Assembly: GCF_004331075.1 (NCBI RefSeq)
Contig: NZ_SJNX01000006.1
Location: 62,001-126,000, forward strand
DNA from: Acinetobacter brisouioides
GTDB lineage: Bacteria > Pseudomonadota > Gammaproteobacteria > Pseudomonadales > Moraxellaceae
DNA: 64,000 nt
Reading direction: 5' to 3'
This document shows, one piece after another, positions 9,387-17,392 of the stretch (the first letter of the stretch is position 1; every line of letters starts with the position of its first letter). A program made the translations under genes and the position numbers. The notes under the pieces are model-generated. The model saw only the letters and a list, made by a program, of their open reading frames with translations. It was not told the origin of the DNA and made no database searches.

Positions 9387-9779
9387 TTATTCTTTGTCTT
9401 GCTCAGGCAAGTCTTTGACTGCCTCAGCGATCAGACCAAACATATAGTTACCATAAGCATTGGTTTTGTCATAGTGGAAACGCAATCTTGGCGTAATACG
9501 TGTCTTGATACGACGACTCAACTCATGACGCAAGAAACCAGAAGCTTTATTTAATACGTCTAAAGTTTCTTTATTTGCTGCTTCACTTTGCTCATCACCA
9601 AGCTCACGTCCCATTACAGTGACATAAACTTCAGCATAACCCATATCTGCACTGACTTTCACCGCAGAGATGGTCACTAGACCACCTAAGCGAGGATCTT
9701 TAAGCTCCTGACGGATAAGCCCAGACAACTCACGTTGTACTGAATCTGCCATACGCTTCAGACGTTGACTACCCGCCAT
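9387..9779 (-). CDS. rbfA: 30S ribosome-binding factor A
   Basis: RbfA binds the 30S subunit, acts late in 16S rRNA 5'-end maturation and is important in the cold. The 130-residue KH-fold protein shows the family pattern: RMADSVQRELSGLIRQEL at residues 9-26, KDPRLGGLVTISAVKVSADM following, and RIKTRITPRLRFHYD near residues 90-104. Its ATG overlaps the infB stop by one base, so it is translationally coupled as the last gene of the operon. Confidence 0.96.
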   Translation of the reverse strand: MAGSQRLKRMADSVQRELSGLIRQELKDPRLGGLVTISAVKVSADMGYAEVYVTVMGRELGDEQSEAANKETLDVLNKASGFLRHELSRRIKTRITPRLRFHYDKTNAYGNYMFGLIAEAVKDLPEQDKE

Positions 9780-12472
9780 TAAAGACTCCGTTTCACAATC
9801 TGTACATCATACACTTCGATCTTGTCGAGTGGTTTGATGTCTTTATAACCTTTCACGGCAAGACCACATTCCATACCTGCACGAACGTCTTCAACTACAT
9901 CTTTATAACGACGTAGAGATTCAAGTTCGCCCTGGAATACCACGACATCATCGCGCAAGACACGAATTGGCTTGTTACGGTGAATCACACCTTCCATGAC
10001 CATACAACCCGCAGCTGCACCGAACTTGCTTGAACGAAACACTTCACGAACCTGTGCGATACCCAAGATGGTTTCACGATGTTCAGGTGCCAATTTACCG
10101 CTCATAGCATCTTTCACGTCATCGATCAATTCATAGATGACGCTGTAGTAACGAATATCGATACCGTCTTGATCGGCTTTCTGACGTGCAGTTGCATCAG
10201 CACGAACGTTAAAGCCAAGCAATACTGCTTCAGAAGATTCTGCCAAAGTCACGTCAGATTCAGTAATCGCACCAACACCAGAACTGATGATACGAACTCG
10301 TACTTCGTCCATTGACAATTCAGTCAATGCTGCATTCAAGGCTTCCAATGTACCGCGAACGTCAGTTTTAAGCACCACGTTAACGGTTGGTACATCTTTC
10401 TTGCCCATAGACGCCATGATGTTTTCAAGACGCATTGCACTTTGACGCTCAATACGTTTTTGACGCTCACGGTCTGCACGCGCATCAGCAACTTCACGTG
10501 CTTTTTTCTCATCGTTGACAACAAGAACTTCGTCACCTGCCATTGGCGCATCTGGAAGACCCAAGATTTCCACTGGAATAGAAGGGCCTGCAGATTTGAT
10601 TGGCTGACCATTTTCGTCTGACATGGCACGTACACGACCATAAGATGAACCTGCAAGAACCAAGTCACCTACATTCAATGTACCGTTTTGTACCAAGATT
10701 GAAGTCACTGCACCGCGACCTTTGTCAACACGTGCTTCAATGACAACACCTTGCGCAGCACCTTCTTCAGAGGCTTGAAGTTCTAGCATTTCAGCCTGAA
10801 TCAGGATCAAGTCAAGAAGTTCATCAATACCTTGACCCGAATGTGCTGAAACCAATGCAACTGGAACGTCACCGCCCCATTGTTCAGGTACGATTTCTTT
10901 GGTGGTCAATTCATTCAATACGCGATCTGGATCAGCAGATTCTTTATCCATTTTGTTGATCGCAACAATAATTGGCGTACCTGCTGCACGAGCATGGTCA
11001 ATCGCTTCTGCAGTTTGTGGCATAACACCATCATCTGCTGCAACAACCAATACCACGATATCAGTCGCTTTCGCACCACGTGAACGCATTGCAGTAAACG
11101 CTGCGTGTCCCGGAGTATCTAGGAAAGTAATAATACCTTTTTGTGTTTCCACATGGTAAGCACCAATGTGCTGAGTAATACCGCCTGCTTCGCCCGCAGC
11201 CACTTTTGAACGGCGAATACGGTCAAGCAATGAGGTTTTACCATGGTCAACGTGACCCATAATCGTCACAACAGGTGGACGAGTGCTGAGTTCACCACGT
11301 TTTTGCTCAGCCGCTTCAAGTAAGTTGTCTTCGGCCTGAGTATCCGAAACAAGAATCGGGTTATGCCCCATTTCTTCAACAACAAGTGCAGCAGTATCTT
11401 GCTCAATCGATTGGTCTTGAGTTACTAATTCACCCATTTTCATGAGTGTTTTAATCACTTCGCGCACTTTTACAGCCATTTTCTGTGCAAGGTCAGCAAC
11501 TACAACTGTTGAACCAATTTCAACATCATAGACTTGTTTTTTAACTGGTTTTTCAAAGCCGTGTTTATTTGACTGGCTCAATTTCAAACCGCGTTTATGA
11601 TGTGCTTTCTGGAAGTTTTGTTCTTCCTGATTGCGTCCACCTTTCTTCTGGCTACGCACATCTTTGGTATTGCCACCACGTTTGATTTCGCGGTCTTCTT
11701 GATTGAAAGAATCTTCATATGCCTGGCCAACTAGACCAGCTGCAAGTGGAGAATCATCAATAACACGAATCGTTGTGGCTGCTTCGTCATTTGAATACTT
11801 AGATGCCATTTTACGCATCTGTTCAAGCGTACGCTGTTGTGCTTCTTCTGCAGCTTTACGGCGTGCTGCTTCTTCAGTCGCTTTTAGCTGTGCAGCTTGA
11901 GCTTCACGTGCTTTTTTCTGTTCGAGTGTTTCTGCTGGTTTTGGTAATGGTTTTAATGCGCCACCACCACGCTTTTTCACTACAACAGCCGTTTTAGGAC
12001 TTTCAACAACTTTGTCTTGCTTTTGCGCAGCACGCATTGCTTCTAGTGTTGCTGTCGTCTTATTTTCAGTCTGACGAGGAGTTTGTTCTTGTGCACGCTG
12101 AGCATCAACTTCGGTGCGTGCTTTGCCTTCAGCTTCTAGCTTAGCTTTCGCTTCAGCTTTAATCTGTTCTGGGTCAGGCTTAGTAAAAGTATGCTTTTTA
12201 CGTACTTCTACATTAATAGTTTTCGCCTTACCTGAGGTACTTGCAACTTTTGCGGTACTGGTTGTTTTACGTTTCAACGTGATTTTTCCTGCATTACCAC
12301 TGTCTTGCCCATGAACTTTCTTCAAATAGCTGACAAGGGTATCTTGCTGTTCTGTAGTAATAATATCGTCGGCATGACGCTGTGACAGCCCTGCATCACG
12401 AACTTGCTCTAGAAGTTTTTCAACTGAACGCCCTACATTTTGCGCCAATTCTTTAATCGACTTGTCCGTCAT
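9779..12472 (-). CDS. infB: Translation initiation factor IF-2
   Basis: IF-2 is the GTPase that brings fMet-tRNA to the 30S initiation complex and promotes subunit joining. The 897 residues contain an N-terminal IF2N helix domain (1-50), a long charged Ala/Lys/Glu-rich linker, a second IF2N domain near residues 315-365, the G domain with GHVDHGKTS near 404, DTPGHAAF near 455 and NKMD near 507, and the C-terminal fMet-tRNA-binding beta barrels. AGGAGGTGG lies just before the ATG. It sits 10 bases after nusA in the conserved rimP-nusA-infB-rbfA order. Confidence 0.97.
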   Translation of the reverse strand: MTDKSIKELAQNVGRSVEKLLEQVRDAGLSQRHADDIITTEQQDTLVSYLKKVHGQDSGNAGKITLKRKTTSTAKVASTSGKAKTINVEVRKKHTFTKPDPEQIKAEAKAKLEAEGKARTEVDAQRAQEQTPRQTENKTTATLEAMRAAQKQDKVVESPKTAVVVKKRGGGALKPLPKPAETLEQKKAREAQAAQLKATEEAARRKAAEEAQQRTLEQMRKMASKYSNDEAATTIRVIDDSPLAAGLVGQAYEDSFNQEDREIKRGGNTKDVRSQKKGGRNQEEQNFQKAHHKRGLKLSQSNKHGFEKPVKKQVYDVEIGSTVVVADLAQKMAVKVREVIKTLMKMGELVTQDQSIEQDTAALVVEEMGHNPILVSDTQAEDNLLEAAEQKRGELSTRPPVVTIMGHVDHGKTSLLDRIRRSKVAAGEAGGITQHIGAYHVETQKGIITFLDTPGHAAFTAMRSRGAKATDIVVLVVAADDGVMPQTAEAIDHARAAGTPIIVAINKMDKESADPDRVLNELTTKEIVPEQWGGDVPVALVSAHSGQGIDELLDLILIQAEMLELQASEEGAAQGVVIEARVDKGRGAVTSILVQNGTLNVGDLVLAGSSYGRVRAMSDENGQPIKSAGPSIPVEILGLPDAPMAGDEVLVVNDEKKAREVADARADRERQKRIERQSAMRLENIMASMGKKDVPTVNVVLKTDVRGTLEALNAALTELSMDEVRVRIISSGVGAITESDVTLAESSEAVLLGFNVRADATARQKADQDGIDIRYYSVIYELIDDVKDAMSGKLAPEHRETILGIAQVREVFRSSKFGAAAGCMVMEGVIHRNKPIRVLRDDVVVFQGELESLRRYKDVVEDVRAGMECGLAVKGYKDIKPLDKIEVYDVQIVKRSL

Positions 12473-12482
12473 TCACCACCTC

Positions 12483-13967
12483 CTAGTTAAACCATGATTC
12501 ACGCGCTTTCATGATCAATTGACCCGCAGTTTCAGCATTTAACCCTTCAATATCTGCGATATCATCGGTAGCTTGATCTGCTAAATCATCAATCGTCACA
12601 ATGCCACGACCGGCAAGTGCATAGGCAATCTCTTGTGTCATGCCTTGCATATTTAATAATGCTTCACTTGGCTCTTGAACATTTTCTTGTTGTTGCAATG
12701 CATCTGCTAAAGCAGCTTCTTTGGCACGTGTTTGTAACAACTCAACTGTGTCTGCATCCAAATCGATTTCATCGAAAGTTTCTGCAGGCACATAAGCAAT
12801 TTCTTCAAGTGAAGTAAAGCCCATTTCAACCAAAGCCATCGCCAAGCCTTCATCAATATCCAGACGGGTTACAAACATGTCTAGGTATTGCTGTGCTTCG
12901 TTTTGCTGGCGCGAGCGGTATTCATCTTCAAGCATCATATCGAGCTTAAAGCCAGTCAGTTCAGAAGCTAAACGTACATTTTGACCTTGTGAGCCAATCG
13001 CACGTGCCAACTGATCACTCGTTGCAAAAATAATATCCGCAGTTTTTGCATCTTCATCAATAACAATGCCTGATACATCAGCAGGTTCTAATGCGCTGGC
13101 AATATACTGTGCTGGATCATCTGACCACACCACAACATCGATACGCTCGCCATTCAATTCTGACTGAACTGCCTGAATACGCGTACCACGCATACCAATA
13201 CATGCACCCACTGGGTCAATACGATGGTCGTTGGTTTTCACAGCAATTTTAGCACGGACTCCTGCTTGACGTGCAGCTGCTTTGATTTCAATAATTTCTT
13301 CAGAAATTTCTGGAATTTCTTTTTTCATTAAAGCAATCAGCATATCAGGATGCGAACGTGACAATAATAGCTGTGCACCGCGACCTTCACGATTCACTTC
13401 ATAAAGAATCGCATTCATGCGCTGTTTTGGACGCAAGATTTCCTTTGGAATCATTTGATCGCGTGCCAAATACGCTTCTGCATTGTCACCCAAGTCAATA
13501 ATAAAGCCGTCTTTGGTTTGTTTTTTCACTTCACCATAGATCAACTCACCAACTTTAGCTTCATATGCATCCGCAATGAGGGCACGTTCTGCTTCACGAA
13601 TTTTCTGCACAATCACTTGTTTAGCAATTTGCGCAGCAATACGACCAAATTCAATTGATTCAACTTCAAGCTCACGAATATCACCAATTGCCCATTTCGC
13701 TGGATCAACATCAGAAATTGCATCTTGGCAAGCAGGCATTTCATGATCTTCGTCTGCCACAACTTCCCATTGGCGGAAAGTGCGGTAGTCACCTGTTTTG
13801 CGGTCAATTTCAACGCGCAAACGTGCTTCTTCTGAATTTGTGCCTTCGTAGAATTTTTTCTTAGTCGCAGCAACAAGCGCTTGTTCAAGTGCTTCAAAGA
13901 TGGCTTCGCGGCTTACACCTTTTTCATTACTAACCGTCTCTGCAACGGTAAGAATCTCACGACCCAT
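12483..13967 (-). CDS. nusA: Transcription termination/antitermination factor NusA
   Basis: NusA binds RNA polymerase and modulates pausing, intrinsic termination and rRNA antitermination. The 494 residues show an N-terminal RNAP-binding domain (1-130), an S1 domain with GFIIDLGDNAEAYLARDQM near 155-173, two KH domains (GACIGMRGTRIQAV and AIGSQGQNVRLAS), and two C-terminal acidic AR-type repeats with helix-hairpin-helix character. The length matches E. coli NusA (495). It lies 32 bases downstream of rimP. Confidence 0.97.
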   Translation of the reverse strand: MGREILTVAETVSNEKGVSREAIFEALEQALVAATKKKFYEGTNSEEARLRVEIDRKTGDYRTFRQWEVVADEDHEMPACQDAISDVDPAKWAIGDIRELEVESIEFGRIAAQIAKQVIVQKIREAERALIADAYEAKVGELIYGEVKKQTKDGFIIDLGDNAEAYLARDQMIPKEILRPKQRMNAILYEVNREGRGAQLLLSRSHPDMLIALMKKEIPEISEEIIEIKAAARQAGVRAKIAVKTNDHRIDPVGACIGMRGTRIQAVQSELNGERIDVVVWSDDPAQYIASALEPADVSGIVIDEDAKTADIIFATSDQLARAIGSQGQNVRLASELTGFKLDMMLEDEYRSRQQNEAQQYLDMFVTRLDIDEGLAMALVEMGFTSLEEIAYVPAETFDEIDLDADTVELLQTRAKEAALADALQQQENVQEPSEALLNMQGMTQEIAYALAGRGIVTIDDLADQATDDIADIEGLNAETAGQLIMKARESWFN

Positions 13968-13999
13968 AAGTCACCTATATCTCAGATTTTCTTAATAAT

Positions 14000-14524
14000 T
14001 TAGTCTTGGTAAACTAAGTTTGCTTTGTCGATATTATGACTATCGATTTCCAGTACCTGCTGTTTTTCCACTTCAACCTGAATGGTTTCCGTGTCCAAAT
14101 CCACCGCAACCAGTTTTGCCTGAAATTTACGGCGGTTATCGACAGCACTAATTAAACGCAAAGCCACTTGCTGTCCGATATAATCTTGCAGTTGTGCCAA
14201 CTGGAAAAATGGGCGATCCCAACCTGGTGAAGACACTTCAAGTGCATATTCACCTGAAATCGGATCATGAACATCCAGCATTGCACCCACTTGCTGGGTC
14301 ACACGGATACAGTCTTCTACACCAACACCGCGACCGTGCTCAACTTCACCATCTTCATTGATGAAAGGTTCTGCATTTGCATCTACTGGTTTATCAATAT
14401 AGATGCGTAATAAAGAACGCTTACCTTGAGGTAGAAATTCAATTCCCCAAAGGTCAACGCCACAAGCATGAACTGCAGGTGCGATTAGATCTTGTAACGC
14501 TTGGGTTTTATTTGATAGTTTCAT
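14000..14524 (-). CDS. rimP: Ribosome maturation factor RimP
   Basis: RimP is needed for 30S subunit maturation. The 174-residue protein has the two expected domains. The N-terminal half contains [20 protein letters not shown] and the [19 protein letters not shown] block. [14 protein letters not shown] is the strongly conserved signature at the domain border, and the C-terminal Sm-like barrel follows. The ATG has GAGAG 6 bases upstream. It heads the nusA operon, as in most gammaproteobacteria, but here terminators separate it from the tRNA genes upstream. Confidence 0.95.
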   Translation of the reverse strand: MKLSNKTQALQDLIAPAVHACGVDLWGIEFLPQGKRSLLRIYIDKPVDANAEPFINEDGEVEHGRGVGVEDCIRVTQQVGAMLDVHDPISGEYALEVSSPGWDRPFFQLAQLQDYIGQQVALRLISAVDNRRKFQAKLVAVDLDTETIQVEVEKQQVLEIDSHNIDKANLVYQD

Positions 14525-14554
14525 GTACTCTCGTCATTTTTGTGCAATACAACA

Positions 14555-14571
14555 ATCGGTGAAACACCGAT
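14555..14571 (-). promoter_or_regulatory. Hairpin in the rimP leader
   Basis: ATCGGTG-TTT-CACCGAT forms a perfect 7-bp stem about 30 bases before the rimP start codon. It is not followed by a T-run, so it is leader structure rather than a terminator. A plausible but weak promoter (TTGGTC, 17 bases, TACTAA) lies just upstream. Function unknown. Confidence 0.4.
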
Positions 14572-14633
14572 ATAACCCTTAGTAGTGAAACACGGTTTTT
14601 TGACCAATTGATGTCGACACTACACGATCGCCA

Positions 14634-14658
14634 ATAAAAAAGGGCGTTAATTCGCCCC
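14634..14658 (-). terminator. Second terminator between tRNA-fMet genes and rimP
   Basis: On the minus strand GGGCG-AATTAA-CGCCC is followed by TTTTTTATT. Together with the hairpin at 14688-14715 it forms a tandem terminator pair downstream of the tRNA genes. Confidence 0.8.
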
Positions 14659-14687
14659 ATCTGTCACAACGAACAAAGCCCATTGTG

Positions 14688-14715
14688 CAAAAAGGCCCAC
14701 CTGTATGTGAGCCTT
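14688..14715 (-). terminator. First terminator after the tRNA-fMet genes
   Basis: On the minus strand AAGGCTCAC pairs with GTGGGCCTT (one G.U pair) around a 6-base loop, followed by TTTTTGC. It begins 13 bases after the CCA end of the distal tRNA gene. Confidence 0.8.
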
Positions 14716-14728
14716 CTCGAAAGAATCT

Positions 14729-14805
<77 letters not shown>

Positions 14806-14869
14806 TTAACGATGCAATAGTTTAACTAAATTTTACTTTAGCTTCAATAAAGTTGCATACTTTATTGAT

Positions 14870-14946
<77 letters not shown>

Positions 14947-15011
14947 TCAACATAACTTACTTTCTGGTTTAAAGTAAGTTTTAAGTATCAGTTTACAACC
15001 GATTGGCGCAT

Positions 15012-15039
15012 TGTATAGAAGACCTTACCTATACGCAAG
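15012..15039 (-). promoter_or_regulatory. Probable sigma-70 promoter of the tRNA-fMet operon
   Basis: On the minus strand TTGCGT or CTTGCG, then 15-16 bases, then TATACA, followed at once by the GC-rich discriminator GCGCC that is typical of stable-RNA promoters. Predicted transcription starts about 55-60 bases before the first tRNA. The call rests on sequence pattern only. Confidence 0.5.
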
Positions 15040-15157
15040 CTATTTTGCACTTTTTTATTGCAATGTGCTTCAACCTGACATTTTTTGTGCAATATCAATC
15101 TTTAAGCCATACACAATTGAGCAATACAAGTTTAAAGCAGATCAATACGTCTAACTT

Positions 15158-15175
15158 TGTAAGAAAAAACTTACA
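15158..15175 (+). promoter_or_regulatory. Perfect GacA/UvrY-type upstream activating palindrome
   Basis: TGTAAG (15158-15163), AAAAAA, CTTACA (15170-15175). This is an exact match to the TGTAAG-N6-CTTACA site described upstream of rsmX, rsmY and rsmZ in pseudomonads, the binding site of the response regulator GacA. It lies about 40-50 bases before the presumed start of the candidate small RNA, with a -10-like TAATTTTAT at 15202-15210. Confidence 0.8.
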
Positions 15176-15214
15176 TTATTTTAAGGTTTTTTCGTCTACT
15201 TTAATTTTATGTAG

Positions 15215-15376
15215 GCGATTAACATAGCGCCATCAGCAAATGGAAACGAACAATGGATTTGTTCACACATGGATTGTATGCTGAGTTGTCAATGGAACGA
15301 CAAAGAAAGGATATAGTTGAACTGGACGTTTGACCAAGATATTCAACCCGAGCTTGCTCGGGTTTTATCTTTTTAT
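15215..15376 (+). ncRNA. Candidate Rsm/Csr-type regulatory small RNA (CsrA sponge)
   Basis: This plus-strand stretch codes for no convincing protein but has the design of RsmX/Y/Z and CsrB RNAs, which bind many copies of CsrA/RsmA. ANGGA motifs lie at 15240, 15253, 15269, 15292 and 15307, and a further GGA at 15324. Two sit in hairpin loops: GAACAA-TGGAT-TTGTTC (15248-15264), and TTGTC/GACAA stems around an 8-base loop (15286-15303). The transcript would end at the strong terminator 15345-15376. A perfect GacA-type site lies just upstream. Length would be about 160 bases; the 5' end is inferred. I cannot tell whether it has been described before. Confidence 0.75.
15345..15376 (+). terminator. 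Intrinsic terminator of the candidate small RNA
   Basis: AACCCGAGC-TT-GCTCGGGTT, a 9-bp perfect stem, is followed by TTATCTTTTTATTT on the plus strand. On the minus strand the stem is followed by GAATATC, so it works as a plus-strand terminator. No protein-coding gene on the plus strand ends here. Confidence 0.88.
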
Positions 15377-15394
15377 TTAGTTTTAGAATAAACC

Positions 15395-16084
15395 CTAAGC
15401 AATCTCATTATTTAATATAGAGAGTAACTGCTGAAACTCAACATCATTGACTTGAAGTTTAGCCATAATTTCTTCTTTAGTAACGTATTCATTCGGATGA
15501 ATTCCTTCGGAAAGGATGTACAGTTTTATATTTTTATACTTATTCAAGATTTGAGCATAATGCTCATCAAGAAGGCCTTTTTTAGCGTTTTCTCTGGAGA
15601 ATAATAAGATATGATAGGTTAAATTTTCTGAAAATCGCATATTTTTATTTTCAACTTTCTCTCCCATCTCATTTTTAGTGTTAAATTGCGTTGTTTTTCC
15701 CAAGACCTTGATGACTTCACGATGCCGAATACCACAAAAATCAAGCATAGCATCACGATTCCATCCCACATCGAGTTTAATATCAATTAAATGCGAAATC
15801 GTTTTATCATTTTCTAAAATAAAAATATCAGGATATTTAACAATGTTGGATGCCCCAAATTGTAGAGGTTGATCAACATAATAAGTACAGTGTCTTTTTA
15901 TGTTTTTTGAAATAAATTGAGCCATCAGATCTTCGGCCTCCGAAGAAACAGATCGGCTACGACCACGAAAAATATTTTCTGCAATTTTTTTCGAGTTTTG
16001 CTGTTGTTTATATAAATCAACTAACTGGCTAAAAATTCTTGAGGCTTCATATTCATATACCCAATGCTCAAATAAAAAACGCAT
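15395..16084 (-). CDS. Unrecognised protein with a PD-(D/E)XK nuclease-like motif
   Basis: I do not recognise this 229-residue protein. It contains a good PD-(D/E)XK nuclease signature: SSEAED near residues 47-52 with a possible helix glutamate, then YPDIFIL with PD at 85-86, and IDIKLD with D-I-K at 101-103, in hydrophobic strands. The C-terminal half (ILLFSRENAKK, then a helix-rich end) has no clear motif. No methyltransferase or other defence gene is adjacent. The ATG lies inside the 3' arm of the pilin terminator hairpin, with only a weak ribosome site, so translation may be low or depend on readthrough. It is AT-rich compared with neighbours. Nuclease function is inference. Confidence 0.6.
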   Translation of the reverse strand: MRFLFEHWVYEYEASRIFSQLVDLYKQQQNSKKIAENIFRGRSRSVSSEAEDLMAQFISKNIKRHCTYYVDQPLQFGASNIVKYPDIFILENDKTISHLIDIKLDVGWNRDAMLDFCGIRHREVIKVLGKTTQFNTKNEMGEKVENKNMRFSENLTYHILLFSRENAKKGLLDEHYAQILNKYKNIKLYILSEGIHPNEYVTKEEIMAKLQVNDVEFQQLLSILNNEIA

Positions 16085-16100
16085 CTTTAAAAGATGCGTT
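16073..16100 (-). terminator. Pilin terminator hairpin overlapping the next gene's start
   Basis: A perfect 10-bp stem (16078-16087 with 16091-16100) around a 3-base loop is followed on the minus strand by TTTTATTTG. It lies 22 bases after the pilin stop. The ATG of the downstream nuclease-like gene (16082-16084) is within its 3' arm. Confidence 0.8.
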
Positions 16101-16121
16101 TTATCAACCTAAACCTGAAAA

Positions 16122-16574
16122 TTACAGAACAACAATACCACCAGCAGCAGCGCCTGCGGCACCACAACCTTTAGGGGCATATTTAGTATCAACTGTAGTA
16201 TTACAAGTCCACACACCAGCTGCATCGCGACTTAAAGTGATAAATTTACCAGAAATTGCAGGCGTACCAGCTAAAGTACAAGTAATAGCGTTAGTCGCAG
16301 CTCCAGTAGCATCATAATTAGTAGCCCCGTAAGCTGAACATGCTGCACTTGTTGTTGCGTTAAAACCGATATCACTTAATTTAACAATTGCTGTACCGCT
16401 ATTTAGCTTATCTTCATAACCTGGTTTAACCGAGGTAATTTCAGATAAAGCCGATGATACTTGAGAGCGCGCAACATAAGTTTGATATGCAGGAATTGCA
16501 ATCGCAGCCAAAATACCAATGATCGCAACTACGATCATCAATTCGATTAAAGTAAAACCCTTTTGAGCGTTCAT
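16122..16574 (-). CDS. Type IV pilin (PilA-like major or minor pilin)
   Basis: A type IV prepilin of 150 residues: a short leader MNAQKG cleaved before F7, then [20 protein letters not shown], with the conserved Glu at mature position 5 and the hydrophobic assembly helix. Cysteines at 79, 99, 124 and 137 could form two disulfides, the last pair enclosing the D-region loop. The protein ends in AAAGGIVVL and lacks the C-terminal serine that some Acinetobacter pilins use for glycosylation; no pilin glycosyltransferase gene follows. ATG 16574 is chosen because GGAG lies 7 bases upstream and it gives the shortest normal leader. A sigma-54-like promoter lies upstream. The pilus export genes pilMNOPQ are 14 kb away in this window. 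Confidence 0.9.
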   Translation of the reverse strand: MNAQKGFTLIELMIVVAIIGILAAIAIPAYQTYVARSQVSSALSEITSVKPGYEDKLNSGTAIVKLSDIGFNATTSAACSAYGATNYDATGAATNAITCTLAGTPAISGKFITLSRDAAGVWTCNTTVDTKYAPKGCGAAGAAAGGIVVL

Positions 16575-16649
16575 CAACATTCTCCGAAAATCATGGAAGT
16601 TATTTTGTTTGTATAATTTACTTATACAATTTGTTTGTCCAGTAATCAT

Positions 16650-16665
16650 AGCACAGACTATGCCA
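16650..16665 (-). promoter_or_regulatory. Sigma-54-type promoter for the pilin gene
   Basis: On the minus strand TGGCAT-AGTCT-GTGCT matches the RpoN consensus TGGCAC-N5-TTGCT with the essential GG and GC doublets exactly 10 bases apart. Transcription would start about 65 bases before the pilin ATG. Pilin genes of pseudomonads are controlled this way by PilS/PilR. Sequence match only. Confidence 0.65.
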
Positions 16666-16831
16666 GTTTTTTAATAGCTTTGATTTTAAAAGATTTAATT
16701 TTTTGTTCTGTTTTTAATCTTTAAAATTTGGCATTTGTGTAACATCTATAAGGCAAAAAATGACATTTTTTGTCAATTAATACCCTATTTTTTATATTTT
16801 TAATTAAAATTCAATCATAAATATAAAAATT

Positions 16832-17392
16832 TTATAAAAAAATAGGCCTATCTGCTAATTCATTCAAGTTTGTAACAGCAGGTTGCTGAGCATAAAAATA
16901 TTGCAGAATTTTCCCGATCTGCTCCACTCCAATTTGTATCGCTTTCAGATATTGCTCATGTTGAATCAACTCAATCATTTGATTACAAATCTGATCCCAT
17001 ATTTCCTGAGAAGCAGCTTGCTGTAAACCACGATCAAAAAGCAATTCAATCCGTCGCTCACATAAATTCAAGTATAAGAGTACACCACTATTCAACGCAG
17101 TATCCCAAACCCCCAACTCGGCAAATAGCTGACATGCTCGACTATAAGTCGTGTGCCGATAGGCCAAATGACTGGGCAACTTAATCTCAATCACCACCTG
17201 AATCTCTCCACTATGCCCCAGCTCTGCCTGCTGTACAGCATGGGTAATTTGGTCACGATCTTTCGACGAAAAATACTCAGAACGCATTGAGACATAAAAA
17301 AGATGTTTCAACCAACGCCTGAGGCTTCTCGACGCAGATAAAGATCTCGCTGAGGTTACAATATGAGCTGTTCGCTTGGGTTGTATTACCAT
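16832..17392 (-). CDS. TPM-domain protein, cytoplasmic-type paralogue
   Basis: A protein of 186 residues with one TPM domain (EYFSSKDRDQITHAVQQAE, then GEIQVVIE, then LNSGVLLYLNLCERRIELLFDRG). No signal peptide is visible, unlike the TPM protein encoded just upstream, so it may be cytoplasmic. A longer frame starting at 17584 is rejected because its extra part is only a shadow of the Gly-rich end of the preceding gene. The ATG at 17392 overlaps the upstream stop codon (ATGGTAA), indicating coupling. It is the last gene of a lemA-TPM-TPM operon. TPM proteins are linked to membrane or envelope stress and photosystem repair elsewhere; the function here is unknown. Confidence 0.82.
   Translation of the reverse strand: MVIQPKRTAHIVTSARSLSASRSLRRWLKHLFYVSMRSEYFSSKDRDQITHAVQQAELGHSGEIQVVIEIKLPSHLAYRHTTYSRACQLFAELGVWDTALNSGVLLYLNLCERRIELLFDRGLQQAASQEIWDQICNQMIELIQHEQYLKAIQIGVEQIGKILQYFYAQQPAVTNLNELADRPIFL

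Noticed and set aside
15003..15227. 74-codon open frame over the GacA-type site
   Set aside because: It runs through the tRNA promoter, the palindrome and the -10 region of the candidate small RNA, and its protein is Phe/Thr/Leu-rich without any motif.
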